The notes beneath the pieces were generated by a model. It did not search any database and was not told the DNA's origin. It was given only the letters and a program-made list of their open reading frames with translations. This document shows positions 1 to 10,522 of a DNA stretch of 64,000 nt, in pieces. The stretch lies in the NCBI GenBank assembly GCA_040437565.1, contig JBDOQK010000007.1, forward strand, positions 660,189 through 724,188, in the 5' to 3' direction. Made by a program: the position numbers and the translations under genes. How positions within the stretch are numbered: position 1 is the stretch's first letter; each line of letters starts with the position of its first letter. The stretch comes from Albugo candida. Lineage: Eukaryota > Oomycota > Peronosporomycetes > Albuginales.

Positions 1-2490
1 GAAGGCGAGTACGTTTCGACAGGCTCCCGTCGTGCGATCACACCCAACTCGATCGCAAACGATTAAAAAACGTTCAAATGAATGAAGAAGACTTGTTGTG
101 CCAATTGAGCGACACCGCAAATTATTATTAGTGTATGACGCCAATATCGATTTGCATGACCGCCAGAAAGCATTCGTTTGGGAGGTTTGAAAATCAGGTA
201 CAGATAAATGACATCATAAAGAGAATGGCAAGAGCACGCTTAAAGTCTGACTTAAGTCCACTAATAGTCGGAGATTGATGCGGCTGAACCAAGAAACGGA
301 TTCCCAGCATTTGAAGCTTGCATCAAAAAGACAAGATTGTACTATAAACAATTGTACGTGTGGCGCCATTCTATTCAGTAACTGGAGCACTTGTGCAGAG
401 CAATTCAACAGCTGAGTCAAGTATCAGGAAACGAGCACTTGTGAGCCTCGAGTGATAATAACATGTCATATATTCATCAAGTTGCCAGCAAAATACACTT
501 TTGCATTGAATGTTGATTCTATCACATCAGCACCCGTTTTGTCGTATTCAGTAAGTTCACTCGACTGTGAGCGAAAGTTCTGCTTTTAGTCGGTAAATAA
601 CAAGGAGCAATTGTCAACGATGATTCCAAGCCTATTGCCCAAAGATGTCATCCAAGATAGGAAAGTAGCAGTCTCCTTTTTATAATTAATTGTGATTCCG
701 ATCTACCTTACATGTAGTTTGGCGATATCGTGACGCTTAGTTGTACCTCCAACTGCATTCAATGCGCTGGAACTGAACTACAAAAGAATACCACCACATA
801 CTATTGATTCTGATTCCACAAATAGCTGAACAAAAGTCATAGCACAATTGACACTGAACCATAATCAGATTCTTTACTCAAAGCCTCTCTTTGTCAGCCT
901 ATTCGATGCGCTCCAGAAAGAGAGGCCTCCATTCTTTCTATGTTTTCTTAGCGGAGCATCTTTTTCTAATTACTCGCTATTGAATGGTGCTCTAGAATTG
1001 ATCACCATGTCTGAACCAATCACTCCACTCTAGTCGCAATTCCTACATAGACCAACTTTTAACGGCTGTCATGAATTATCTGACTCATTTTATGGTGTGG
1101 GCTCAATGCTTCAATGTGTCGCAGCTGTGGGAACGAGGGATCGTTCAAGACTGCTACTTTTGGAAAGTCAAGATCACTTCACTTCACACCTGTTTCCAAA
1201 TCTTACAGGATTCACGACGAAATGGCCGCAGGAAGTCACAGAGTGAATAAATATCAAGCAGCAAATAGTAAGCGATGAAAAGTCAAATGCATACTGATGT
1301 CAAGACAGTAGATCTGTTGGGCCTTTTAAAATCTCAAATAAGCTTCACACGAGATCTATGCTGGGAAGGTGTTGAATAAATGGGAATCTTTGAGAGCAGT
1401 TTTCTCGATGTTCGATCGCAACGAGCGTGTTTGATACCCACTATCTATGAGGGTCGAATTGCATTCGGTTGATTTTAATTGTTGATAAAGCTGGTATATA
1501 AATGCGAAAGGCTGAAAGAAAAAGTCGAAAATGTTCCGTTGTTCGTGAAAGAAAGATATGTTGGGATGAAAGGAAGCTGTCAATTTTTGTATAGAAGCTG
1601 TTTCGCCACTTGCTTTGATATCGAATTTCATCTATCGGACCTGCTTTCAGACAGCTCTGTCTCCATCGATGATGAAGCTGGATAAGTAGTTCACATGCGA
1701 ACATTGCTATTGCTCAAATTCTTGCTACTACAAGGGAAGTACAAGTCGAGTACGCAGCCAGGAATTTCATTTTCCAATAATTTATATATTTGAAAGAAAT
1801 ACTACGGCATCGAGTCGATTTTACTCGAACATCTCACTGAAGTGAATGATTACCTACCTCGTTCCCAGTTATCTCATGCGCGCAATTTGAGGAAGAAGAG
1901 ATTCTCAGATCTGCAGCAAGGATCGGGATGTTGAGGTAAGTTTAAGACGAAGCACAATCACGACGGTAATCGAGGCTGATATGATCGCTGAAAGATCTCC
2001 GAAGGAAAAAAGACAAGACATTTCTGCTCAAGACGAAATTAAAAGGTTTTGTGACAATACAGACAGTGTATCTCCACGGTCTCAAATCACAATATGGATG
2101 TTGCGTAAATTATGCAATTGTTGAATCTCCTTTTGTCAACACAGCTTCCAAACGCATCTACAGTCCCGAAAACATCAGAATCGACCATTTCTCTGATAAA
2201 GAGGTTAAAGCATTCTTGTTTACGTGCAATTGATCCTATAAAGGCGATGCAGCGAGCGCGATATAGAAAAGCTACGTTATATTTGAGATTCAAGTGGGCT
2301 GGTTGTGATCCGATTCTGATTAGCTATGCGGCGGCACCGATCATCACATCATCATCACAGTATGGAGGCATTTTTGGTTAAACGCAAGCTCATTTGACGT
2401 CTCTTGCACAGGCTCCAGTCACAAAGCCTAAAATCTTTGCAATGATAGCATTCTTTGTCGCAAAAGACTAGTCACTTCGCCAATGTAAAT
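1..2490. other. No recognisable gene
   Basis: Only short overlapping reading frames without family motifs occur here. A 90-codon frame on the + strand near 2112-2381 lies just upstream of the TTLL gene and could be a leader exon, because an acceptor-like TTAG sits at 2491-2494. Its translation does not resemble the start of a TTL domain, so I left it out of the gene. Confidence 0.5.
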
Positions 2491-2533
2491 CTTAGTGGCT
2501 GTTCAATGGCCGCTCTCTAAAATTCCGAAATTC

Positions 2534-4241
2534 ATGCATCATCCTGAAGGAAAAACGGATCGAGAACAAAAGTATCTAATTGCCGATAGGAAGTACATTG
2601 ACATAATACGATTTTTCCATGGCCGAAGCGGTTGGACTTGGATCCCCGTATCTCCAAACTGTTCTCGAATTCTTCCAAACACAGCATTAGGATTCCCTGC
2701 TTTGACGAACACAGTGTTCTTCTGGACAAACTACCGAAACGTACCTTGGAATCGACTTGAATCACATCATTGTGTCAATCATCTCAGGGATTCCATATGC
2801 TTTTCTCAAAAAGACTGTTTTCTCGAAGCATTACAGCAGCATGATAAGAATGTAAAGGAGACGATTTATATTGACGAGTTTCTTCCTCGGTCTTTCGTTT
2901 TGTGTGCTGCCCAAGGTTTTCAGTCTTCGATGGAGATATTTATGTGTCATTTTATCTACTTTGCGGCTCTAGCGGCAATCAAACATTTATCTACGGGCAA
3001 ATTCGAAGACTCCAAATGGACATTATTTCCTTCAGAAGAGCAAATTAGTGCATCCATCCATTTGCTGACTATAATCCGCTGTCACATGCGTTCAAATATG
3101 AGACAATTTATTGCTCGAGACCTACAAAATGCGTTTGATTTGTACGATCCTTGCTGGAAATGCTTGCAATATCCCATATGCTCGACATGGAGACCATCCA
3201 TCAATTTGAAGAAATATAATGAAATGAATCATCTGATGAAGTTCTTTGAAGCAAATGATAATCAGTACCATTTAGTGCAGACCTCAAATGTATGGATTTG
3301 CAAACCAGCGCGTTCTTCACAGGGCCGAGGAATCAAATTATTCACTTCGCTTGATACATTAAATGAGCATTTACGGCATGAGCTCCGAAGCTCAACAAGT
3401 AAGCAGAGTCGTAATTGGATTGTGCAAAAATACATTGAGAGCCCTGTCGAGCTTAGAAACTCTTGTAGTCGAGTAGCTGGTAGTTTACCACATCCTTCGA
3501 TTAAAAGTCGAAAATTTGATTTACGACAATGGGTCCTTATAACAAGTCTGCGTCCATTAAAAGTGTATTGGTATCGACATTGTTATGCGCGCTTTAGTTC
3601 GAAAGAATATACATTACGTAATATCGATGATCGCTTCGTTCATCTGTGCAATTATTCCGTACAAAAAGCAAACGTTACCTCAAGCATGGCACGCAACCCG
3701 CAAGAGTCTGCGTGCATTCGACACTCTAAAGAGATACAGCAAAGGCTAAGGTTTGTGTGTCTTATTCGCCTTACATTACCTGCTTTCTAATCTCCTATAC
3801 CGTGTAGACAAAAATATGAAGTGGATGTATGGAGCCAAGTGATCCTTCCGCAGATGAAGGCAGCAACAAAAAGCGCTATGGAGGCAGTTTTACCGAGACT
3901 TCAGGCTATTGGGGTGAGTGCAGATACGCTCTCCTTGTATTTGTGCCCTATATTCATATGGGACGTACACAGAAAGGATTTGAATGGCTTGGACTTGATT
4001 TTTTGGTCGATTCCGAATTGCACGTATGGCTACTAGAAGCGAACATCAGTCCTGACTTGAGCTACGGGGACGATATTCGTAGAGACTTGGTCCCAAGAGC
4101 GGTTCGAGACACACTACACTGTAAGTATTGTGCGATTGATTGAGTGAGTTTCGCTTCATTCCACTTGTCGTAGTGATCATAAGAGAAGAATTCAAAGAGG
4201 AAGACACTGATAGAAATGGATGGATACCATTATCGATCTAA
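2534..4241 (+). CDS. Tubulin-tyrosine-ligase-like protein (glycylase-type TTLL)
   Basis: This ATP-dependent ligase family adds amino acids (glycine, glutamate or tyrosine) to tubulin tails in axonemes and cytoplasmic microtubules. I read four exons: 2534-3750, 3808-3913, 3973-4120 and 4174-4241, with introns of 57, 59 and 53 nt that have GT-AG ends and join in frame to 512 residues. TTL motifs appear in order: KPARSSQGRGI (about 257-267), VQKYIESP (297-304), RKFDLRQWVLI (326-336), HLCNYSVQK (370-378), and LLEANISPD in the third exon with the metal-binding Glu and Asn near 463 and 465. The RKFDLRQW and HLCNYS wording is closest to TTLL3/TTLL8 glycylases, but the substrate cannot be fixed from sequence. 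The start is the first ATG of the open frame, and the frame is open to 2495, so an upstream exon is possible. It fits with the other flagellar-type genes in the window. Confidence 0.88.
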
Positions 4242-5099
4242 CGGAACGATAGATGGAGACGCGAATGGATTTAAACGAGCGATATGGTGATGTCGATTAT
4301 GATACGCGAGCCTTGCGGAAGTTGAAGATGTTTCTCGCTCTGATCAGATGCATCTCATCAGCTGCTCTTTACTGTCAAAATATTGCAGCCTCTTGTTCGC
4401 AAGCTCAAGTTTGCCGAATAAAAACACTCTATCCATTGCTGTTGTGTACATCTTCCCATAATTGGAATAGATCTCATATGTGAACTTTTTCTGACCGTTT
4501 TAGATCCATCCAAGCTGATCGAATAGACTCGTGCTCCCGACCAAGAATCTCCGGCGATATCTTCCTTACCAAATCAAAATGAGCCTCGAAATACAATTCG
4601 TGAAATAGAAGCAATCACAGCTGTTCAAGCTTCGTCCACGCTATCGATATCCGCTTAGAAGCTATTTACTATTTCAAACGTGCTCCCGGTGAGCCCGATA
4701 TGTGGTAAGTCCAGACAGTAGTCTGCGGAAAACTCGGCCATCAAATGCGTAGATTCCGAATAGATGTGAGGGTACATAGATATCTTCCAATACAAACGGA
4801 AAGTGTCAGTCGCTACTGCTACCGTCGGGTATTTCTTGATCCGAAAAGAAAACCTGAGTAGCGGATGGCTGCCTTGGACGCATTCAGTTGCATCTTTGCT
4901 CAATTCAAGTATACAAACGCCACGCAAGTGCTTCAGTGAAGCCGTTCGCATCTATCAGTGGGGTGTCAACGGGATCACAACGATCGAATAGCAAAAATTA
5001 TAAATCATTCCATGATGTCACCTATTAATTACATTGGTAGCTAAGCTATCCATCTTTAAAAGTGATTGGTCAGATCCATTTTGTAGCCTGAGAAACCAA
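4242..5099. other. Spacer between TTLL and COQ9 with possible stray exons
   Basis: A 76-codon + frame at 4253-4483 and a short open + stretch at about 4527-4652, preceded by an AG, read like coding DNA rich in Asp, Glu and Ser. They could be extra 3' exons of the TTLL gene, but I could not splice them in frame. Nothing else is recognisable before the COQ9 start. Confidence 0.3.
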
Positions 5100-6422
5100 A
5101 TGATTCGTCTCCACCTGGCAGCTACAACCTTATTGAAGAACCCGCGTATCAGTCGATGCTCTAATCATCTTAGCTTCTCCACCAAAAAAGCACGGGCTGA
5201 ATTCCCTGCCGGCATATGTAATTATGTGACGAAAAGTCATCAGGAGCGACCGCACACGGATACTGCGTCGGAATCCTTCGATCCTCAACAACAGAAGATC
5301 TTGTGTAAAGCACTACAGCACGTCAATGAACTTGGGTATTCAATCAATAATATAGCTTTCGTGAGGATTTTTTTTTATAATGCTCAATTGATTTAGATGG
5401 AGTGTGGACGCACTGAGTGCTGGAGCGCGAGATGCTGGTTATCCCTCTGTGGCTCACGGGAGGCTTCCGAACGGAGCAATTGATTTGGTGCATTTTTTTA
5501 TGGAAGATTGCCAATCCAGACTTCGTTCCAGTTTAGCAGAAAAAACAACGCAGCTCCAGAGCATGTCCGTTCCGGAACGTTTAAAAGTTGGACTGAAAAC
5601 TCGACTGGAGTGTCTTGCTCCATATCGGGAAAATTGGGCACAGGTCCGAAGTATAACTATGAATGTCAAGTACTGAGATCATACATTATAGGCAATGGCG
5701 CTAGGGGCAATGCCACAAAATGCCTTGGCAACTTTTCAGCGATTAGCGAGACTTGTGGATGAGATATGGTATTATGCAGGAGACGTGTCAACAGATATGA
5801 GCTGGTATCAAAAGAGAGCTGTTTTACTTGGAATTTATGCAAGTGCCGGTACGAAATGTGGTCTTTTTCCCGATAGCATCTCACTTCTTCACGTAACAGA
5901 GTTCTTTTATTTGACGGATGCATCCACAAATTCAGAAGAAACATGGTAAGGAGAATGAACGAGGCGAACGAATTAGTGACTATCGATCTGTAAAGGAGTT
6001 TTGTAAATCGCCGAATCGAGGAAACCATCTCTCTAGGCAATTTACCACACAATGTAAGAGCCATATGCCGCACAAGTCTCGTCTTGGTGTTGATGTAAGA
6101 GTTTGATGCATAGTTGCAGGATGTCGCAGGCATGACAATGAGTGGAATCCAGTCTATACTTTCAGCTTCATTATCTTTGGCTGCCCCATTGGGAAATCAG
6201 TTCATACAGAACTCACCTCTTGCCATATTTCCGAATCCAATTCAAACCCTTGGTAATCAGGTCTCATCTACCGTGATGTCGTCACTTGCGAATGGTTTTG
6301 CAACAGCTTCACCTTTCTTTCCTCGGGTTACAAAAACCGAAGGTGGTTTAATTGATCATCACGAGCTAAACGAGATTGATAAAGAGATTGAAAAATTTGG
6401 AATGAATCAAAAGTCGAGTTGA
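5100..6422 (+). CDS. COQ9: COQ9, ubiquinone biosynthesis lipid-binding protein
   Basis: COQ9 is a mitochondrial lipid-binding partner of COQ7 that presents late coenzyme Q intermediates for hydroxylation. I read six exons: 5100-5335, 5397-5643, 5692-5848, 5900-5945, 5996-6053 and 6120-6422. The introns are 48-66 nt with GT-AG ends, and the joins keep one frame of 348 residues. The family signature is ALSAGARDAGYPSVAHG (about 84-100), followed by RLVDEIWYYAGD (181-192), STDMSWYQKRA, and FYLTDAS...EETW spanning small exons 4 and 5. The ATG at 5100 opens a typical presequence: basic, rich in Ser and Leu, no acidic residues in the first 30. The last exon adds about 100 residues, longer than the short tail of animal COQ9. 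The exact junctions are my reading of consensus sites and are strongly supported by the restored motif order. Confidence 0.92.
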
Positions 6423-6980
6423 TATAATGGAATTACTACGCCATGGCAAGCTTTCATTAGTGCTATTATAGCGTTGTTATGTGTTTACAATCTTTCATTA
6501 TTGATGCCTTAATCTTGTATGACTGTGAGACCAAAAGAACGAAAAGATCAAGATATGCTGTTTCAGTTAAGTTTTCTTGGCACAATGAACCCATACATCT
6601 GAGTAAAAAAAGCCTGTATCATTGACCACGTCACATTCTTTTAAATTCAGTAAGCTTCTTCCACCGAAAGCTCTACACAAACTGTTTGAAAGTGCATGCC
6701 TTGCGCTATACATTCAGTTGCTGATGCCGATTATTTGAAAAGTATGTGTTCATTCGGTGATTTATATCAATGACGATCAGGCGAGATATTCGCATCGTCT
6801 CAGTCCGTAGATACCATTAGAGTTCCGTCAGCCAAGTCATTTGGCATTCCATAATCTTGATTGCGTGCGGTCTAGTATCTACCAAAAGTGCACCACTCAC
6901 TGACGTCATGGCTACGCGACAGACTCTTTTTTGGGTGATGTACACCAATTACAGTGTTCAACCCACAACGGGATCTCTTA
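6423..6980. other. Intergenic region
   Basis: AT-rich spacer between COQ9 and the next + strand gene. I see no coding frame or repeat. It presumably holds the COQ9 3' end and the promoter of the downstream gene, but no motif is decisive. Confidence 0.5.
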
Positions 6981-7941
6981 ATGGCCGAGTTTGATGAGTT
7001 GCGAATTCTGAAAGTATTTTCGAGACAATCCGGTGACTGCTTGTTCTCATATCGCTGGAAATGGCATGCCGATGCTCATGAAGAAGGTCTCAATTCCTTA
7101 ATCCAATCATTTCTCCAGTTCTCTCGAGAAATCGATGGCGGAGGTATTTGAGCTTGTCTAAGAGTCAGCAAAAATGATGCTGATTTCTTTCTATAAGATC
7201 TGATGGAACTGCGATTTGATCAAAATATAAATTCAAGATACAGTAATATAATGCGCCAAAATCGCTCGAATCATCGCAACTCAGTTGCAGCCGGACGAAC
7301 AAGCTTTATTGATGTACCAGTGCAAAGTGATGAACAATCTCGACAAAGTTGGCTTAATTCAGTGAGTCCATCACCACAACACTCTGATACTTCTCTCTCA
7401 AGTGTGCTCAGTAAAAACAAAAGCTCTGTCAAGGTATGTACACTGAATCCGCAAAGAGTGATCATTCCGGCTAAATGTCCCAATTTTTCTTCTAGTTTAG
7501 ATCGATGTCGAATGCGTCAACGACCTCTCCGTCCATTCAGATGCTATCGTGTCATGACAAAGTTGTGCAAGTGATACTATTTCACGACCAAACTGACTCA
7601 AGCCGCGAAGAACAGCTTCGAAGATTCTTACAGCAGGCATTAAGTCAATTTGCATTCTATTTTGCCGATGACGTCATACAAGGTCATGGAACATCTTTAC
7701 TACCCATCCAACCATCAGATCCTTCTTCTTCTCTGAATGGTAGTAGTAAAGATATCGAAGCAAGCTGTGCAGTCACAGCTTCTCTATCGGTCAGTCTTGA
7801 CATTGAACGCTATTGCATTCTCACTATTGATCTGGCTACAATTATTAGGACGCATCGACATGCGACTTGCGACAACGGTATGCTACCTTTCGTGATGTGA
7901 TAGAGAGACAGCTTCTACCACAACTAGTCCAGGAAGATTAG
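6981..7941 (+). CDS. Unrecognised four-exon protein, longin-like secondary-structure pattern
   Basis: I read exons 6981-7143, 7198-7433, 7496-7789 and 7849-7941. GT-AG introns of 54, 62 and 59 nt join in frame to 261 residues, starting at the first ATG of the open frame. I do not recognise the family. The order of elements is suggestive of a longin/SRX-type fold: a strand LRILKVFSRQSGDCLFSY, a helix SLIQSFLQFSREI, a short strand LMELRFDQ, a long Ser-, Asn- and Gln-rich probable loop, a strand VVQVILFHDQ, then the helices LRRFLQQALSQFAFYFADDV and FRDVIERQLLPQLVQED. Longin domains occur in vesicle-trafficking proteins. This link is inference from pattern only. The gene ends less than 200 bp before the MSS51-domain gene on the same strand. 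Confidence 0.7.
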
Positions 7942-8118
7942 CGATTTCTGTGCTCGTTTATGTGTGTATTTAAGAGATCAATGTACTCCCAATGTGTTTG
8001 GCTATAATTTCAATCGCGTCCTGTTGCTATCACAATGCGTTCGGTTTGATGATTTTTGTATTACGGGTATCATATACATCCGTTCTTGCACGATTTATCG
8101 CTCGACCAATCAGTTACG

Positions 8119-8916
8119 ATGCCGGACGCTACAACACGTGCAGACACGCTCATAATGTGCGTAAAGCGCCTACAATCGTACGGATCTAGAACAGAGAGGC
8201 TGTTTGAGTCCTCGCTGCATATCCACTTTGCTGGAGCTGACTATAGCGAAGGGAAGAGTCCAAATGAAACATTAGAGATTTTCAAACCTTTCGTGCACGC
8301 TATTGCACAGGAAAATCCAACCTTGCAATCTTGTACATTGAGTTTTGTCGGTCCAAATATCTCACGTCAGCTGCATCAACAATTGAGGACATTCCGAGTG
8401 GAAAAGCAGAAGAAATGCAGTTTGGAGGAGGAAGCTGAGAAAACCACAGTATCAAATAATGTCGATGAGGCTGACATGTCCTTACGCGAAATATCTGTTC
8501 ATTTGTATTACTTTGTTGGGTCTTATGAGAATTTCATAAAAGAGGTAACAGTTGTGGGGGAAGAGAGTTTGAGCGCTTTGGAAATGAGACCGCAATTGAT
8601 CGTAAGTTTCAATGCAGGAATATGGGGTTATGACGACTGGATACCCGCAATCAAAACAATTCTTGAGAATGGTCAGTGTCCGTGGCTTATCACATCGTAC
8701 AATAAGAATGAAGCCGAAGACGATGAAGACGTACTCAATACAACCTTTCCCAATCTTTATTGGTATTGGAAGCCACAGAAGAATCCAATGGGTGCAAAAG
8801 TACCCAGGCAGACTCGAAATGACGTAGGAAGCACGCTTTGGGAGAATGATTGCTGGATGTGTGTTGGTGCAAGCACAGAAGCAGCTAAAAGCGGACTCAT
8901 CACTTGCAAAAAATAA
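8119..8916 (+). CDS. MSS51 C-terminal-domain protein
   Basis: This is a 265-residue frame from the ATG at 8119. The C-terminal half carries the hallmark of the MSS51/zinc-finger-MYND family C-terminal domain: LHIHFAGAD near residue 33, FVGPNIS near 76, and RPQLIVSFNAGIWGYDDW (157-174) followed by CPWLITSYNKNEAEDD (187-202). Yeast MSS51 is a mitochondrial translational activator of COX1, and animal relatives act in muscle mitochondria. The MYND zinc finger that usually precedes this domain is not seen. The frame stays open upstream to 8056 and an acceptor-like AG lies at 8111-8113, so an N-terminal exon may be missing. The gene converges on the phospholipase D gene, whose stop lies about 50 bp beyond. 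An exact second copy at 9717-10473 is an assembly duplicate. Confidence 0.8.
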   Translation: MPDATTRADTLIMCVKRLQSYGSRTERLFESSLHIHFAGADYSEGKSPNETLEIFKPFVHAIAQENPTLQSCTLSFVGPNISRQLHQQLRTFRVEKQKKCSLEEEAEKTTVSNNVDEADMSLREISVHLYYFVGSYENFIKEVTVVGEESLSALEMRPQLIVSFNAGIWGYDDWIPAIKTILENGQCPWLITSYNKNEAEDDEDVLNTTFPNLYWYWKPQKNPMGAKVPRQTRNDVGSTLWENDCWMCVGASTEAAKSGLITCKK

Positions 8917-9551
8917 CTTTGAATTGTCTATTACGTTTACTATAACAGAATGCTACAATGTGCCACTAAATGTGGATATCAGCTGGCATGATGGGTGGCT
9001 TTAGCATTTCTTCAACCAAAAAATCTAGCGGGAAATCGACCAGATGACCTTGTATATCGCTAAGCATACCACGAGCTCGCATTTCTACACCTTTCGGAAT
9101 CACAGCAGCCGTCTGTACATGTCCGATCTGACAATCTCCATCTGCTGCATCAGCGTTCGAGCTTTTAGGACCACTGCAATTACCAGGTGTATGCAAGCTC
9201 ATCCAACTACTTCTCTCCGAATCATCCAAGTAATCTTCTCCTGGTTCTTCTTCATCCTGATCAAAATATTCTGCTGCGAATCGAGAATGTCGTCCAAAAT
9301 CAACTGGATGATCCAAGAAGCGCTTGATGGAAGCTCCCAATTGACGACTCAAAGAGTCCAAGCTTTGTCGGCCTTTTTGATTCGTGCTCCCGTTGAAAAG
9401 CCTTCTAGCCATCCCGTCTTCATCTCCCAATCTCATTCCGGCGGTCTCTACACTTGTCCCTGCTCGTCGCGATGCACGTGAAGGTAGAGGTACACTCAAC
9501 CTCTCATTGCTTTGATACATCATATCTGCAGATCTTCTTGCACTCAGTGCT
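8159..9551. repeat. Left arm of gap-flanking assembly duplication 1
   Basis: These 1.39 kb recur without visible difference at 9716-11108, on the other side of a 100-N gap. They cover most of the MSS51-domain gene and the last 586 bp of the phospholipase D gene (8966-9551, minus strand). Identity including intergenic DNA, ending exactly at the N run, marks an unmerged contig overlap and not a biological duplication. Confidence 0.9.
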
Positions 9552-9651
9552 NNNNNNNNNNNNNNNNNNNNNNNNNNNNNNNNNNNNNNNNNNNNNNNNN
9601 NNNNNNNNNNNNNNNNNNNNNNNNNNNNNNNNNNNNNNNNNNNNNNNNNNN
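9552..9651. other. Assembly gap (100 N)
   Basis: Fixed-length run of N, placed between two copies of the same sequence (8159-9551 and 9716-11108). The true gap length is probably negative. Confidence 0.95.
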
Positions 9652-9775
9652 GAGGACTCAAACAGCCTCTCTGTTCTAGATCCGTACGATTGTAGGCGCT
9701 TTACGCACATTATGAGCGTAAAGCGCCTACAATCGTACGGATCTAGAACAGAGAGGCTGTTTGAGTCCTCGCTGC
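9652..9775. repeat. Perfect foldback at contig end
   Basis: About 58 bp right after the gap are the exact reverse complement of the next stretch, with a centre near 9711-9716. The forward arm is the true gene sequence seen at 8161-8215. A perfect foldback at a contig edge next to a gap is best read as a chimeric read end. Confidence 0.8.
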
Positions 9776-10473
9776 ATATCCACTTTGCTGGAGCTGACTA
9801 TAGCGAAGGGAAGAGTCCAAATGAAACATTAGAGATTTTCAAACCTTTCGTGCACGCTATTGCACAGGAAAATCCAACCTTGCAATCTTGTACATTGAGT
9901 TTTGTCGGTCCAAATATCTCACGTCAGCTGCATCAACAATTGAGGACATTCCGAGTGGAAAAGCAGAAGAAATGCAGTTTGGAGGAGGAAGCTGAGAAAA
10001 CCACAGTATCAAATAATGTCGATGAGGCTGACATGTCCTTACGCGAAATATCTGTTCATTTGTATTACTTTGTTGGGTCTTATGAGAATTTCATAAAAGA
10101 GGTAACAGTTGTGGGGGAAGAGAGTTTGAGCGCTTTGGAAATGAGACCGCAATTGATCGTAAGTTTCAATGCAGGAATATGGGGTTATGACGACTGGATA
10201 CCCGCAATCAAAACAATTCTTGAGAATGGTCAGTGTCCGTGGCTTATCACATCGTACAATAAGAATGAAGCCGAAGACGATGAAGACGTACTCAATACAA
10301 CCTTTCCCAATCTTTATTGGTATTGGAAGCCACAGAAGAATCCAATGGGTGCAAAAGTACCCAGGCAGACTCGAAATGACGTAGGAAGCACGCTTTGGGA
10401 GAATGATTGCTGGATGTGTGTTGGTGCAAGCACAGAAGCAGCTAAAAGCGGACTCATCACTTGCAAAAAATAA
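9717..10473 (+). other. Assembly duplicate of the MSS51-domain gene
   Basis: Same sequence as 8160-8916 at a constant offset of 1557 bp, through the same stop codon. The upstream part is replaced by the foldback. It should not be counted as a second gene. Confidence 0.9.
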
Positions 10474-10522
10474 CTTTGAATTGTCTATTACGTTTACTAT
10501 AACAGAATGCTACAATGTGCCA

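Noticed and set aside
9044-9481. 145-codon + frame (repeated at 10601-11038)
   Set aside because: Antisense shadow of the phospholipase D C-terminus.
9717-10473. Second MSS51-domain gene
   Set aside because: Identical to 8160-8916 including flanks and placed across a gap, so it is an assembly overlap.
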